A program made the translations under genes and the position numbers. Of a stretch of 64,000 nt of DNA, positions 1-9,605 are shown piece after piece. The stretch's first letter is position 1. Each line of letters opens with the position of its first letter. The notes beneath the pieces were generated by a model. It saw nothing but the letters and a program-made list of their open reading frames with translations, did no database searches and had not been told where the DNA came from. Source of the DNA: JAPLDB01 sp038206355 (GTDB taxonomy: Bacteria > Bacteroidota > Bacteroidia > AKYH767-A > 2013-40CM-41-45); NCBI GenBank assembly GCA_038206355.1, contig JBBRAY010000016.1, forward strand, positions 10,416 to 74,415. Direction: 5' to 3'.

Positions 1-283
1 ACACCCGTGCGAGCAGGTTGAAATGACGGTTGATTGTATCTATAAAAAATGAAAGGAGAAATACTGAGAAAAACAGAAATGCAACAACCACTGATGGAAT
101 GATGAAAACATTAAAGTGAAGTCCAAGAAAAACGTCAGCCGAAAACGACAATACATAAGCCAGTGTTGCACTGAGCAGTAGGATACGGTAAAAGATTACC
201 TGATCGGTAAATTTTTTACGTTGTGCGTTGATATGGAATGGAATGTCTGTCATGGCCGGACTCCGGTCCTGTGTATCTTTCAT
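1..283 (-). CDS. Membrane protein, N-terminal part only (cut by window edge)
   Basis: The frame is open from an ATG at 283 to the left edge, giving about 94 residues without a stop, so the 3' part lies outside the window. Roughly 30 hydrophilic residues come first. Two hydrophobic segments follow, at about residues 30-49 and 57-81, separated by a short loop, and then a basic stretch (INRHFNLLARV). This looks like the start of a multi-pass or sensor-type inner-membrane protein. An alternative start is the Met at residue 11 (ATG at 253). No family can be assigned from this fragment; a sensor kinase is one possibility but unsupported. Confidence 0.55.
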   Translation of the reverse strand, partial: MKDTQDRSPAMTDIPFHINAQRKKFTDQVIFYRILLLSATLAYVLSFSADVFLGLHFNVFIIPSVVVAFLFFSVFLLSFFIDTINRHFNLLARV

Positions 284-567
284 TATATGGGCAGGAGCAA
301 TGCAGAGTTCTTGGAACTGCAGTATAATCCAACCTAATCTTCAGGCGTTTATTACATGCTGAATTGATTTTATTAATAAAAATTATTTTCAAAGATAGCT
401 GAACTGCGGAATGAATCCTGACGAGCAGAATGCCCCGGAACCCGCACCGGTAAAGGGATTTATGCAAAAAATAAATTAATAAAAATCAATTGTGACAAAT
501 TATGACACAATCCATTGTAAGGAATGAAATAAACTGATTTAATCCGCGAAAAATATGCCGTAAAACC
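284..567. other. Intergenic region with a possible -7 box for the leftmost gene
   Basis: No convincing gene is seen. On the minus strand 390-397 reads TATCTTTG, a perfect TAnnTTTG box of the kind used by Bacteroidota housekeeping sigma factor, about 107 bases upstream of the ATG at 283. I see no TTG at the expected -33 spacing, so the promoter is only suggested. The rest is AT-rich. Confidence 0.3.
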
Positions 568-2295
568 TTACACTTTTTCGAGTTCACTTCTCACAAAATC
601 GGCCAGCTCACTGATGTACTTTTCAGAAAAATCAAAGCGAATTCCGGCCGCCTTATAAACTTCGGGGATAGAAACCGTTGAGCCCAGACTCAGCGCATCT
701 TTGTATTGCTGAATCGCCTGCTTCGGATTATTCTTATAGTTTCTCCAAACAGCAATTGCTCCCAGTTGCGCCATTCCGTATTCAATGTAATAAAAAGGGA
801 CTTCATATAAATGCAATTGCTTCTGCCAGAGTGCTTCCCTGGCTGCCTCTGCCTTCGACCAATCTATCGCTGTACTGCTGAAAGACCCATATATCTCCTT
901 CCATGCAATGGTTCTTTCATCTGTGGTATGCGAAGGATGAAGGTAAATCCAGTGCTGAAATTTATCCACGCAGGCTATCCAGGGCAATGCTTCCAGAACA
1001 CCTTCCAATTGCTCACGCCTCGCCCTCCTCAGGTCGTCATCATTGTCAAAAAAATTATTCCAGTGCTCCATGCTGATGAGTTCCATGCTCATCGAAGCGA
1101 GTTCAGCGACCTCACTGGGCAATTCTTTAAAGCCGACGAATTCCAGTGGGTGTGTCAGCATGCTGTGAATGGCATGACCACCTTCGTGAACCATGGTAAC
1201 CACATCCTGCATGTTGCCTGTTGAATTCATAAAGATGAACGGAACACCTGTCTCATACAGCGGATAGTTATAACCTCCCGGCGCCTTTCCTATTCTTGAA
1301 TCAAGGTCGAGGTGATGCAATTCATGCAACGCTTCAACCACTTTTCCGAAATAAGAATCAATGGCATAAAAACATTCTATTGTTTTCTTAGTTAGTTCAT
1401 GCCCTGTTTTAAATGGACGCAGTTCCGCCTTGCCTGAAGTATCGACATCGAGGTCCCAGGGTTTCAGAGACGCAAGTTCCAGTTCTTCCTTACGCTTATT
1501 CAGCATGTCATCCACCAATGGAACGATCTGTTTCTGAATGGCATTGTGAAAATCAACACAGGCTTCCGGTGTATAATCGAAGCGGTCAAGCTCAACAAAT
1601 TTATAATCCCTGTAATTCCCGAATCCTGCATTGAGCGCGATGCGGTGACGGAATTGAACCAACTCATTAAAAAGTTCATCCAGTTTTTCCCTGTCGAGCA
1701 ACCTGCGGTTACAGACTTTGAAATAAACTTCTTCCCTTACACTCCTGTCCTGTTGTTTCAGATAGTTGGCGGCTTGCTGAAGTGTAATTGTTTTACCGTG
1801 TACTTCTACTGTCATTTCTCCGGCGATCTCTCCGAACTTCTGTTCTCTAACCGTCATGTCGGCAATGAGCTGTATATTTTCCTTTCTGAAAATACTCACT
1901 TGGTTCTGAATAGATGCAAGGTGTATCCGGTATGCCGGTGAAAGTCCTTCCTTGAAATTACTTTCCAGAAGTTTTCTGTTCAGGGCATCATCATATTCTG
2001 CAATCACGGGCTGAATCGCACTTACGAAATTTGTGTATGCATCGCTCGCTAATTTATCCTGTGTATTACAAGTCATGCGGATGTAAAGCCAGCCGACGTG
2101 TTCGCTGAGTGCTGAATCCAATTCACTAAGATCACCGAGCCACTTTTTCTGGGCGTCAACGGAATTGATTTCCCTCGACTTCAGATTTTCATAATAAGGA
2201 AGAAGTGATTCCAGTGAACTGAAATTCGTTTCTTTTGATAAAAAGTGACGGCTGCTCTTTTCGGGAACAGCCGTTGTTGTTTGTATATCACTCAT
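568..2295 (-). CDS. M3 family oligoendopeptidase (PepF-like)
   Basis: Predicted cytoplasmic zinc metallopeptidase that cleaves short peptides. At 575 residues it has the usual length for M3B/PepF enzymes. The zinc motif HEGGHAIHS lies near residue 368, giving the HExxH pair of ligands. About 25 residues later ELPSEVAELASMSME supplies the glutamate-rich helix that carries the third ligand in M3 peptidases. No signal peptide is visible. The ATG at 2295 gives a natural start. The gene lies 9 bases downstream of the DUF5606 gene on the same strand, so the two are probably cotranscribed. Assignment to M3 is firm; substrate is not known. Confidence 0.93.
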   Translation of the reverse strand: MSDIQTTTAVPEKSSRHFLSKETNFSSLESLLPYYENLKSREINSVDAQKKWLGDLSELDSALSEHVGWLYIRMTCNTQDKLASDAYTNFVSAIQPVIAEYDDALNRKLLESNFKEGLSPAYRIHLASIQNQVSIFRKENIQLIADMTVREQKFGEIAGEMTVEVHGKTITLQQAANYLKQQDRSVREEVYFKVCNRRLLDREKLDELFNELVQFRHRIALNAGFGNYRDYKFVELDRFDYTPEACVDFHNAIQKQIVPLVDDMLNKRKEELELASLKPWDLDVDTSGKAELRPFKTGHELTKKTIECFYAIDSYFGKVVEALHELHHLDLDSRIGKAPGGYNYPLYETGVPFIFMNSTGNMQDVVTMVHEGGHAIHSMLTHPLEFVGFKELPSEVAELASMSMELISMEHWNNFFDNDDDLRRARREQLEGVLEALPWIACVDKFQHWIYLHPSHTTDERTIAWKEIYGSFSSTAIDWSKAEAAREALWQKQLHLYEVPFYYIEYGMAQLGAIAVWRNYKNNPKQAIQQYKDALSLGSTVSIPEVYKAAGIRFDFSEKYISELADFVRSELEKV

Positions 2296-2304
2296 AGTTG
2301 AATA

Positions 2305-2823
2305 TCATACTTTCTTTCTCAATTTTACCGGAGCCACCTTTGAATGCTGATCGACCTTTGGTGCATTGGTCTCAAAATTTTTAGCCATTGGCTTTTCATG
2401 TTCTTCTTTATTCAGCACAGAAGAATCAGAATCATCATCTTTCTGATCAAAATCAATTTTTCCGTTTAGAATTTCATACCAGGATAACATCTTTTTTATG
2501 TGACTGGTATGTACCCGGGATTCATCAAAATCAGGGACTATTTTCTTAAAATACTCTTTAAGTGCATCATCAGTGCCTTTCGGATTCACAGATAATTTTT
2601 CGCCATCAGTATCTTTAATTTTCTTGAAAACTTCTGACAGGGGCATCTCTTCATCGTTGCGATATATAAAAATATCGCCAAGTGCACTCACCCGTTGCGT
2701 AGAAGTAACAGGCATGCGTTTTCCGTCAGTAAGTGACTCAACAATAAATCCGGTTTTTGTCGTGGCAATCATTTTAAAAAGGCCACTCATTCCGGGTACG
2801 GTCAGAATTTCTTTCAACTTCAT
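2305..2823 (-). CDS. DUF5606 family protein
   Basis: A 172-residue protein of a family found widely in Bacteroidota and without known function. The N-terminal half, about residues 1-75, has the recognisable pattern: MKLKEILTVPGMSGLFKMIA, then GFIVESLTDGKRMPV and a VSALGDIFIY segment. It continues with a helix-rich part (YFKKIVPDFDESRVHTSHIKKML). The last 50 residues are charged and low complexity, ending in a basic KLRKKV tail. There is no signal peptide or membrane segment, so it is probably cytoplasmic. It directly precedes the M3 peptidase gene (9-base gap). Confidence 0.85.
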   Translation of the reverse strand: MKLKEILTVPGMSGLFKMIATTKTGFIVESLTDGKRMPVTSTQRVSALGDIFIYRNDEEMPLSEVFKKIKDTDGEKLSVNPKGTDDALKEYFKKIVPDFDESRVHTSHIKKMLSWYEILNGKIDFDQKDDDSDSSVLNKEEHEKPMAKNFETNAPKVDQHSKVAPVKLRKKV

Positions 2824-2997
2824 AAATTCAGGGGTTGTTCTTTATTACCGATGCAAAGTTAAAAATAAAATGATATTAACCTCAGGGCAAACCATGAACT
2901 CAAAATTACCGGGCAAGTCCCGGGAAATAACCAAACCTTCTCGTCCGCCGTAGCGGATGCGAAGCCGGATTAAAATGATTCAGCGGGTGCTATAAAA

Positions 2998-3021
2998 ATG
3001 CCCGGAGTTAATTCCGGGCAT
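2998..3021 (-). terminator. Rho-independent terminator of the 3.0-5.9 kb subtilisin gene
   Basis: A perfect inverted repeat, ATGCCCGGA and its complement around a six-base loop, starts about 20 bases beyond the minus-strand stop codon at 3043. On the minus strand it is followed by a T-rich run. On the plus strand a shorter T-rich tract also follows, so it may act in both directions. Confidence 0.75.
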
Positions 3022-3042
3022 TGCTTTTATTTTAGTATGCAC

Positions 3043-5922
3043 TTACCTTGTAATCAGCAACTTTTGAACTTCTATTTGATTATCCGAGCGCAACTGAATG
3101 AAATAATTACCCGATGGAAGGTCAGAAATATTAAAGACAACAGTATGAATTCCTGCATTCATCTTTTGTTTGATGACGGTCATTAGATTCTCACCCAACT
3201 CATTGTATACAGCAAGTACAACATCACCTGTACTAAGCACGTTGTAAGTTACGGAAGTAGACTTATTCGATGGGTTAGGATATACAGAAAGCAGCATTCT
3301 GTCCGTTAAAACCTGATCCGTAATTCCGAGGTGCAGGTTATCATATTTGACCTGTGCTGCTTCAGCACTATTCTGTATAGAGATCAGGTTTTCTCCGCAC
3401 GTCAAAGCGAATGCAACAATCACTGAATCTCCTGGTGCAATTGTGTAAGGCCCGGTGGAAGTAACATCGCACACATCATTACCCTCAGGATTCACATTAC
3501 CGGCAACATCTCTGTTGGTAGACAGGACAATAAATTTATCAGCATCGGAAAAAAAATCAGTCTGATCAGCGATATCAACTCCGCCATTTCCTCCTGCAAC
3601 ATTATCAATTCCATAATGATGAAAAGGCGCTGTGTTGGTGAGTAATTTAATACCGCAATAATATCCGTCAGCCCAGGTATTGTATACGATACCCATTTTC
3701 CTTGCGAGGTCAACAGTATCCTTGTTTGAATAAAAAGCATTGGTAGATGTATCCGCCACATCATTCACGTCCCAATCGGCAAAAATCCCTGCATGCAGAT
3801 TGCTGATGGTAGTGTTTCCTATGTTGCGAATCACGTATTCAACAATGATGTAACCTCTGTCAGGGTTGGTATTCCAGGCATAAGTATGATGAGGAATATC
3901 TATACTGAGTTTATTTCCCTGCGCTGTCGGGCCGTTATTATTGGCAATACCGCTGGCATAAAAATCAGAAGCAGAATTCGGGGTCTGCGTAACCCTTACT
4001 GAATATCCGAAATCTTCGTCATAAGCGCCTGTTTCATTTCTCACCCCATTGGCTACAATATGAGTACCGTCACCAATCATCAACCCCATTTCATAAACGT
4101 TGTTTGGACCACCCATGTAGCGAAATCCAAGTCCTTCTCCGGGACCTGAAGTATTAAATCCGATTCTGCCCTTACTTGTTTGTGTGGTGGAGATGTCATT
4201 TTCCTGAACATTGATATAATCCACATTCACAACTACATTAAATGATAAAAAGTCAGTCCAGACACCATCTGTCATGGTCAGTTTAAAAGGCACCACCAGA
4301 TTGATAGGCGCAGTTGTTTTTATGCGGACTCTGAAAACATTGGAGAAATTTGAAATCGTATCCAAAGTACCCAGCGCACCGATGGTGAAAGTATTTTGAA
4401 GAATAGATATCTGATTCGTTGATGCAGTGAGGTTACATGTAAGGTTCGTGGTAGGCCGAAGTAGATTTTTGAAGAGCGCTGTGATAGACATGGTGTCATT
4501 TCCTACCAGTACTTCATCGTTATTGTCTTTGATAGAAACAATGGATGCTCTGACTCCCGGTGACGTAGTATCTGTCATTGCGGTGAATAAGTTTACCCGA
4601 CCCTTCCCCAGTTTATTCTGATAAACGGTATTTCCTGCAACACCATAAATATTGTCCGCGGTATTGCGAAGTTGCTGCCTTACCTGTTCATGGTTGAATG
4701 ACGGAAATCTGGATTTAATCATTGCAGCACAACCGGCGGCAACGGGAGACGCCATACTGGTACCATCAAGGCTGGCATAAGTGTTATTGTAATATGTAGA
4801 GAGGATGCCACTGCCCGGCGCGCAAACATCTACATTGAATCCATAATTTGAAAATGATGATTTACCATCGTTGGACGCGGTAGAGGCAACACTAATGGCA
4901 TTGGCGTACTGTGTAGGATAAAATGTTTCGTCAACATTGTTGTTTCCGGCAGCAGTTACCACGGTGATGTCATGATTGATAGCCGCATAATCAATAATGT
5001 CAGATTCAAACTGACTGAAACCTCCTGCCCTGCCCCAACTCAGGTTGATGATACTGCAACCGTGATCAGCAGCATAAACGATACCGTCATATCCATTATC
5101 AATTGAAGTTGTACTGGCATCAAGGGAACATTTCACAGGAAGGAAACGGCATTTAAATGAAGGGCCGGCACCTCCCGTTCCATTGTCAGTTACTTCAGCT
5201 GCGCATCCCGAAACATGTGATCCGTGATAACTATTTCCAACAACAGGGTTATTGTCATTCTCACTTACATCCCATCCATGAAAATTATCAATGAATCCGT
5301 CTGCATCATTGTCAACACCGTCAATCGGATCGGCCCAGTTAATTGCAACATTCGCTGCCAGATCCGGATGATCCCAGTCTGATCCGCTGTCAACAATTCC
5401 AATTACTGTATTGGTATCTCCTTTCCAGATATCCCAGGCATTGTAAGCCTGAATTTTGGTCAGAAAATACTGACTTGCCAGCGTGCCACTGTTATCATTT
5501 GGAGTATAACAATAACGGTTAATGTATTGTGGCTCTGCATACTTAACTGATGGATCAGTAAGTAACAATGCAATTGCATCGGCTACGGGTGTATTTTCAT
5601 TGAACTTAACTGTGTAAATTAGTGAAAGGTCAATCAAGGGCTGATTTTCCTTGTTCCGTTGGGTTGTAACATTATTAGCTCTTGGGAATCTTTTGGTTAC
5701 AGTGGCTCCGAGAAGAGCCAGTCTTTCATTCATTGAGCCGAGGTCAATGGATGAAGTGCGGCATACCATTGCTGCTTCCTGTTTTATTTTGATAATGACA
5801 GTACCCTTTACATATTCACCTTCTTTAAGTTTTAAAGATTGTTTTGAATTAAATGGATTAGAAGCAACACAGATCAGGGAACCAAACAGGGTTACCAGAC
5901 ACATTAAATAAAATTTTCTCAT
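3043..5922 (-). CDS. Secreted S8 (subtilisin-like) serine peptidase with T9SS sorting domain
   Basis: The start is placed at the ATG at 5922 because a signal peptide begins there (MRKFYLMCLVTLFGSLICVA); the frame stays open 55 codons further upstream, but that stretch is not signal-like. The protein has about 959 residues. An inhibitor-like propeptide (EGEYVKGTVIIKIK, roughly 30-130) is followed by a subtilisin domain with the triad in GIVDSGSDWDHPD (near 176), HGSHVSGCAAE (near 235) and GTSMASPVAAG (near 388). A long beta-rich middle region of unknown role comes next. The C-terminus is a type A T9SS domain (SVYPNPSNKSTSV, ending QKLLITR). Predicted to be exported across the outer membrane and surface-anchored or released. 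Confidence 0.95.
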   Translation of the reverse strand: MRKFYLMCLVTLFGSLICVASNPFNSKQSLKLKEGEYVKGTVIIKIKQEAAMVCRTSSIDLGSMNERLALLGATVTKRFPRANNVTTQRNKENQPLIDLSLIYTVKFNENTPVADAIALLLTDPSVKYAEPQYINRYCYTPNDNSGTLASQYFLTKIQAYNAWDIWKGDTNTVIGIVDSGSDWDHPDLAANVAINWADPIDGVDNDADGFIDNFHGWDVSENDNNPVVGNSYHGSHVSGCAAEVTDNGTGGAGPSFKCRFLPVKCSLDASTTSIDNGYDGIVYAADHGCSIINLSWGRAGGFSQFESDIIDYAAINHDITVVTAAGNNNVDETFYPTQYANAISVASTASNDGKSSFSNYGFNVDVCAPGSGILSTYYNNTYASLDGTSMASPVAAGCAAMIKSRFPSFNHEQVRQQLRNTADNIYGVAGNTVYQNKLGKGRVNLFTAMTDTTSPGVRASIVSIKDNNDEVLVGNDTMSITALFKNLLRPTTNLTCNLTASTNQISILQNTFTIGALGTLDTISNFSNVFRVRIKTTAPINLVVPFKLTMTDGVWTDFLSFNVVVNVDYINVQENDISTTQTSKGRIGFNTSGPGEGLGFRYMGGPNNVYEMGLMIGDGTHIVANGVRNETGAYDEDFGYSVRVTQTPNSASDFYASGIANNNGPTAQGNKLSIDIPHHTYAWNTNPDRGYIIVEYVIRNIGNTTISNLHAGIFADWDVNDVADTSTNAFYSNKDTVDLARKMGIVYNTWADGYYCGIKLLTNTAPFHHYGIDNVAGGNGGVDIADQTDFFSDADKFIVLSTNRDVAGNVNPEGNDVCDVTSTGPYTIAPGDSVIVAFALTCGENLISIQNSAEAAQVKYDNLHLGITDQVLTDRMLLSVYPNPSNKSTSVTYNVLSTGDVVLAVYNELGENLMTVIKQKMNAGIHTVVFNISDLPSGNYFIQLRSDNQIEVQKLLITR

Positions 5923-6243
5923 GGGTAATTTTGGTTTTTTTTGCGAGCGTGAATATATGTTGTTTTTCTCATTTGGCAAGTCTAAGATCAACAGTTCATT
6001 ACTATTTTTTCGGTCACTAAAGTGTAAATTAATCGGGTGAGTTAGCAGAGATATAAAACATGTAAGATTCCGTCTCATATTGATCATTTATTTCAGTAGA
6101 TGTATCGTATGAGAAAATCAGTCACCTGATAAAAACAGTTGTTTGTCCCTTCTACGGTATCATTCACAGAATATTTCAAAACGATTTGCTATTGGAGAGA
6201 AGAGGCTAACAAAAAAACATAATTTTACAACCGGAATAGAATC
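5923..6243. other. Divergent intergenic region, no gene
   Basis: These 321 bases separate the start of the minus-strand subtilisin from the plus-strand membrane-protein gene, so both promoters should lie here. I found no perfect TAnnTTTG box in either direction. ATAATTTTAC about 20 bases before the ATG at 6244 is the nearest match for the plus gene. No repeat element of the AACAGCC family is present. Confidence 0.4.
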
Positions 6244-6606
6244 ATGAGTCCTAGAATTTTACAAACCAGATTAAAATGGACAGCTCGCATTGTGGGGCTG
6301 CTGGTATGCATATTTTTCTTTCTGTTTGCCGTCCGCTGGGTAATTCCTGACTTTAATCAAAACAGTAACATAAACAGTTTATATTTTATTCTCCTGTTAT
6401 CGCTGGTAGTCATGGGTTATGTAATTTCCTGGCAATGGGAGTTAACGGGTGCAGTTATTCAGCTGGCAGGTGGAATCTGTATGTTTATTTTTCTGGAAAG
6501 CCTCAGGGAGAATTTTTTAGCCGTCATTTTCGGAGCGCCTTTTGTTTTTACCGGTGCGCTGCTTATTTATTCATGGGTGGTTTGGAAGCTGCGGGATGTG
6601 GAATGA
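6244..6606 (+). CDS. Small integral membrane protein, unknown function
   Basis: A 120-residue protein with four hydrophobic segments: about residues 14-34, 46-62, 67-85 and 90-112. The N-terminus is basic (MSPRILQTRLKWTARIVG), which predicts a cytoplasmic N-terminus, and the tail KLRDVE is short. There are no recognisable catalytic motifs. It is similar in shape to small DUF-type membrane proteins common in Bacteroidota, but I do not recognise a specific family. It stands alone between the subtilisin gene and a long repeat-rich intergenic region. Confidence 0.7.
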   Translation: MSPRILQTRLKWTARIVGLLVCIFFFLFAVRWVIPDFNQNSNINSLYFILLLSLVVMGYVISWQWELTGAVIQLAGGICMFIFLESLRENFLAVIFGAPFVFTGALLIYSWVVWKLRDVE

Positions 6607-7060
6607 ACAGCCAGTGGGCAGTGGGCAATGCGGTGTGTTCGATTGTAGTTATCAGGAAATAGCGAAGGGAAAGAAGACAGCGGCAGTATGCAGTTGTAAT
6701 GAAATAGCATAAGAGCAGACGTCATTAGTCATTTGAGGCAGCCGACGTTGATGAGAATGGGAGACAGGGAGAATTGAATAGCCGAGCAAATCATAAAACC
6801 AAAAACAAAATTATTAGTTGTAATCTGAGCGAAGGCCCCCTTAAGTGTCCGGGGTGAGCGGAGGGGAAGAAGAGCAGCCGAACTTGGAGTGAATTGGAGA
6901 CAAGGGGAATGGGAGACGGGGAGAATTGAACAGCCGACAACGGTACGAATAATCATGGATTCATAAGTGAGCGACAATTTGAAACACCTGACTCTAAACT
7001 TTTAACTTCTGACTTTTGAATTATTTATAACAGCCGTCATTAGTCATTGGAAAAATGTAT
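6607..7060. repeat. Intergenic array of AACAGCC-core elements
   Basis: No gene is supported here. Exact AACAGCC occurs at 6606-6612, 6929-6936 and 7029-7036, and degenerate forms occur near 6739, 6777 and 6871. A 31-base direct repeat with two mismatches is at 6755-6785 and 6907-6937; each copy contains GGGAGAATTGAA followed by the core. At 7029-7050 the core joins a GTCATTAGTCATTGG arm, as it does at 46.6 kb and, inverted, at 21.9 kb. A short open frame on the minus strand runs across these repeats and is not credible as a gene. Confidence 0.65.
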
Positions 7061-7067
7061 CCATAAA

Positions 7068-7104
7068 AAAGCCCACACTCCAAATGATACGGAGCATGGG
7101 CTTT
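7068..7104 (-). terminator. Rho-independent terminator of the PKD-repeat gene
   Basis: The arms AAAGCCCACACTCC (7068-7081) and GGAGCATGGGCTTT (7091-7104) pair with two mismatches around a nine-base loop. On the minus strand the hairpin ends in a run of T. It sits 18 bases past the stop codon at 7122. Confidence 0.8.
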
Positions 7105-7121
7105 GGGATAAACAAAGGCAA

Positions 7122-9521
7122 TTAATGATTCACAACAATTCTTTTTATTGCTGAGGAACCGTCAGCAGATAATTTTATAAGATAGAATCCTGCAGCAACA
7201 TTTTTTACATCAACATCTACAGTGTGTAATCCTGCGTTTTGTTTCTGTTCAAAGATCTGCTTCACTTCTCTTCCCATCAGGTCATATAATACTAAAGTAA
7301 CAGTATGATTTTCATTCAGCGCATACGCAATCTTCAATACAGAAGAGGCAGGATTCGGATAAGCGTCAATTGCTGAAATGCTGTTGGATGCTTCTTCAAC
7401 TCCCAGCAGTCGCAATGCAAACATACTGTCGCACTGTGTATAAATAATACCATTTATTTCCACGTCAACACAAACCCAGTACCAGCCGGTAGTGGAATAC
7501 TGATGTGATAAATTGTTTCCTGTGCCGGTAGTTCCATCACCAAAATCCCATGTAACTGAAGTGATGTTTCCGCATTGTGACGAGACAAAGAAGTTCATGT
7601 TTCCGTTGCCCCATCCATTACTGTCGGGTACTGCAATAATTTGTGGCGAACATGCTGCATTGGCTCCCACATATATTGAATCACAATAACTTCCTGAACA
7701 CAATACCAATCCGTTTGAATCGAGTTGAAATACAGTTAGGCATGCATAGTAGACACCGGATGCAGAATACTGATGGTAAGGATCAGCGATGGTAGAAGAA
7801 TCGCCGTCACCAAAATTCCATTCATACACGATTCCAGTCAGGTTATTGTTGAACTCATAAAACTGAACACCGTTTGTTGAATCTCCATTCCATACAAAAT
7901 AAGGATTGCAGAAAAAACTTGGTCCTACGCTAAGAGAGTCGCAATAGGTAGAAGTGCAATTCCCTGCAGAATCAGCAATGGTAAGGCATACTGTATAGTA
8001 TCCGGTGGTTGAATACGAGTGGAAAGGATTCTCAAGGGTCGAAGTCATGTTATCCCCGAAACTCCAGTAGTAATTTGTGCTTCCGGTAGTACCTGTAGAA
8101 ATATTCTGGAACTGAAATCCCAGTCCGCTGCTGTCAGGGTACATGCTGAAATTCGCCTGGCAAACCGTATTATTATTTCCGGCATAGATCGTACGGCAAT
8201 AGGAATCAGTACAGGTGACCACTCCGTTGCTTCCTGTTTGAATGGTGAGGCATACAACATAATATCCGCTTTGTGAATAAGTATGAACCGGATTTTGCTG
8301 AGTTGAAGTTTGCCCATCCCCGAAATCCCATGCCCATGAGACAATCGTATCAGTGCCTGATGAAAGGTCGGCGAAGTATGCTGAAAATAAATTTCCCTGG
8401 TAACCCCATTTGGCATTACAGGATGAGCCGCCACCAGGACCAACATAAACACTGTCGCATTCATAAGATGTACATGTTACATTTTGAAGCTGATCATAAA
8501 CAGTGATGTACAAACAAACCTGGTACCATCCCTGTGTGGTAAAATTGTGATGGAAGGATAAACCGGTTGCTGAGGTACCGTCACTGACAGACCATGTATA
8601 AACAGTCCATTGATTGGTGCCTGTACTTGTGCTGTAGAAACTAAAACCGTTTCCGGCCGAGTCAGGTATTGCATTAAACGCCGCCTGACAAATGGCTCCA
8701 TTTCCTGAACCAACTGAATCACAGAATGTGGAGTAACAATTATTAAGAGAATCAGCGATCGTCAGACAAACATAAAATGGTCCAATACTATTAAATATAT
8801 GTGTAGGGTCTGATTGATATGAATATGTACCGTCACCAAAATCCCAGAAATATCCTGTTGTGAAAAAATTTGTTCCGGTAGAAGTGTTTACAAAATAATA
8901 AGTGCCTGCAGAATCAAAAGCCAAAAACGAAGCCTGACAATTTCCACCGGTTGTTATACTCACGTAATTACAAACCGTATCACTGCAGTTACCATTAGAA
9001 ATAGTCAGACAAACGAGGTACTGACCAGCTATTGCATAGGTATGCGTATTGTTTTGTGAATTAGATGTTGAGCCATCACCGAAGTCCCAGAAATAATTAA
9101 GATTTACTCCGGCACTTTGATTGGTAAATGCTACCGTGAGTCCGTTGATTTGAGAACTGAACATTGCATAACAGTTCACAGCATTGCCACCGGCATATAC
9201 TGAATCACAAATACTGGAGGTACATCCGTTTGCAGAATCAGAAATAACAAGGCATACCTGATACCATCCTGAAATAGCATACTGGTGGTACTCCGCAGAA
9301 GAAAAGCCCGTGCTGCCATCACCAAAGGACCAGTAATAGTTTGTAAAAATACTCGTGCCCGTGGAAGTGCTTGTAAAACTTACACCGCTTCCGGCTGTAT
9401 CGGGAATGGCGTTAAAAGATGCTACGCATGCAGCATCTGACTTGACTGAAGAAAACAGGCAGAGAAAGAAAAGTAGTGCACCAAGGGTGCGCGATAAATT
9501 TGATTGTAAAATTGTTTTCAT
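7122..9521 (-). CDS. Secreted PKD-repeat protein with T9SS sorting domain
   Basis: A 799-residue predicted surface protein. After a signal peptide (residues 1-31, ending near SVKSDA) there are eight PKD-type beta-sandwich repeats, recognisable by their SFGDG/DFGDG/VSDG turn motifs, each about 85-95 residues. Every repeat has the same cysteine layout: C-x-A/P-x-F at its start, VCLTI after the turn, then a C and a CDS triplet near its end. This suggests disulfides. The C-terminus is a T9SS type A domain (DAYPNPASSVLKIAY, ending IKRIVVNH). There are no catalytic motifs; a carbohydrate-binding or adhesin role is likely but inferred. A promoter and a terminator fit a single-gene unit. Confidence 0.92.
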   Translation of the reverse strand: MKTILQSNLSRTLGALLFFLCLFSSVKSDAACVASFNAIPDTAGSGVSFTSTSTGTSIFTNYYWSFGDGSTGFSSAEYHQYAISGWYQVCLVISDSANGCTSSICDSVYAGGNAVNCYAMFSSQINGLTVAFTNQSAGVNLNYFWDFGDGSTSNSQNNTHTYAIAGQYLVCLTISNGNCSDTVCNYVSITTGGNCQASFLAFDSAGTYYFVNTSTGTNFFTTGYFWDFGDGTYSYQSDPTHIFNSIGPFYVCLTIADSLNNCYSTFCDSVGSGNGAICQAAFNAIPDSAGNGFSFYSTSTGTNQWTVYTWSVSDGTSATGLSFHHNFTTQGWYQVCLYITVYDQLQNVTCTSYECDSVYVGPGGGSSCNAKWGYQGNLFSAYFADLSSGTDTIVSWAWDFGDGQTSTQQNPVHTYSQSGYYVVCLTIQTGSNGVVTCTDSYCRTIYAGNNNTVCQANFSMYPDSSGLGFQFQNISTGTTGSTNYYWSFGDNMTSTLENPFHSYSTTGYYTVCLTIADSAGNCTSTYCDSLSVGPSFFCNPYFVWNGDSTNGVQFYEFNNNLTGIVYEWNFGDGDSSTIADPYHQYSASGVYYACLTVFQLDSNGLVLCSGSYCDSIYVGANAACSPQIIAVPDSNGWGNGNMNFFVSSQCGNITSVTWDFGDGTTGTGNNLSHQYSTTGWYWVCVDVEINGIIYTQCDSMFALRLLGVEEASNSISAIDAYPNPASSVLKIAYALNENHTVTLVLYDLMGREVKQIFEQKQNAGLHTVDVDVKNVAAGFYLIKLSADGSSAIKRIVVNH

Positions 9522-9546
9522 TTTTTTTGATTTTAGTTTGACGGTT

Positions 9547-9578
9547 CAAATGTAATGCGAGTACCCGTATTGTGCCAA
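9547..9578 (-). promoter_or_regulatory. Bacteroidota-type promoter of the PKD-repeat gene
   Basis: On the minus strand TACATTTG (9547-9554) matches the TAnnTTTG -7 consensus. A TTG (9576-9578) lies 21 bases further upstream, matching the -33 element at the usual spacing. The start codon at 9521 follows after a 25-base leader region. Confidence 0.6.
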
Positions 9579-9605
9579 GTCAATTTATGGATATTCTTAC
9601 GTGTT

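Noticed and set aside
216..467. 83-codon open frame on the minus strand
   Set aside because: It overlaps the start of the edge-truncated membrane protein in another frame and has no family features.
5923..6087. N-terminal extension of the first subtilisin by 55 codons
   Set aside because: The signal peptide starts at the ATG at 5922; the upstream part is not signal-like and would bury it.
6729..6977. 82-codon open frame on the minus strand
   Set aside because: It crosses the duplicated repeat and AACAGCC cores; its product has no coding character.
8045..8464. 139-codon open frame inside the PKD gene
   Set aside because: Shadow of the repeated coding sequence on the same strand in another frame.
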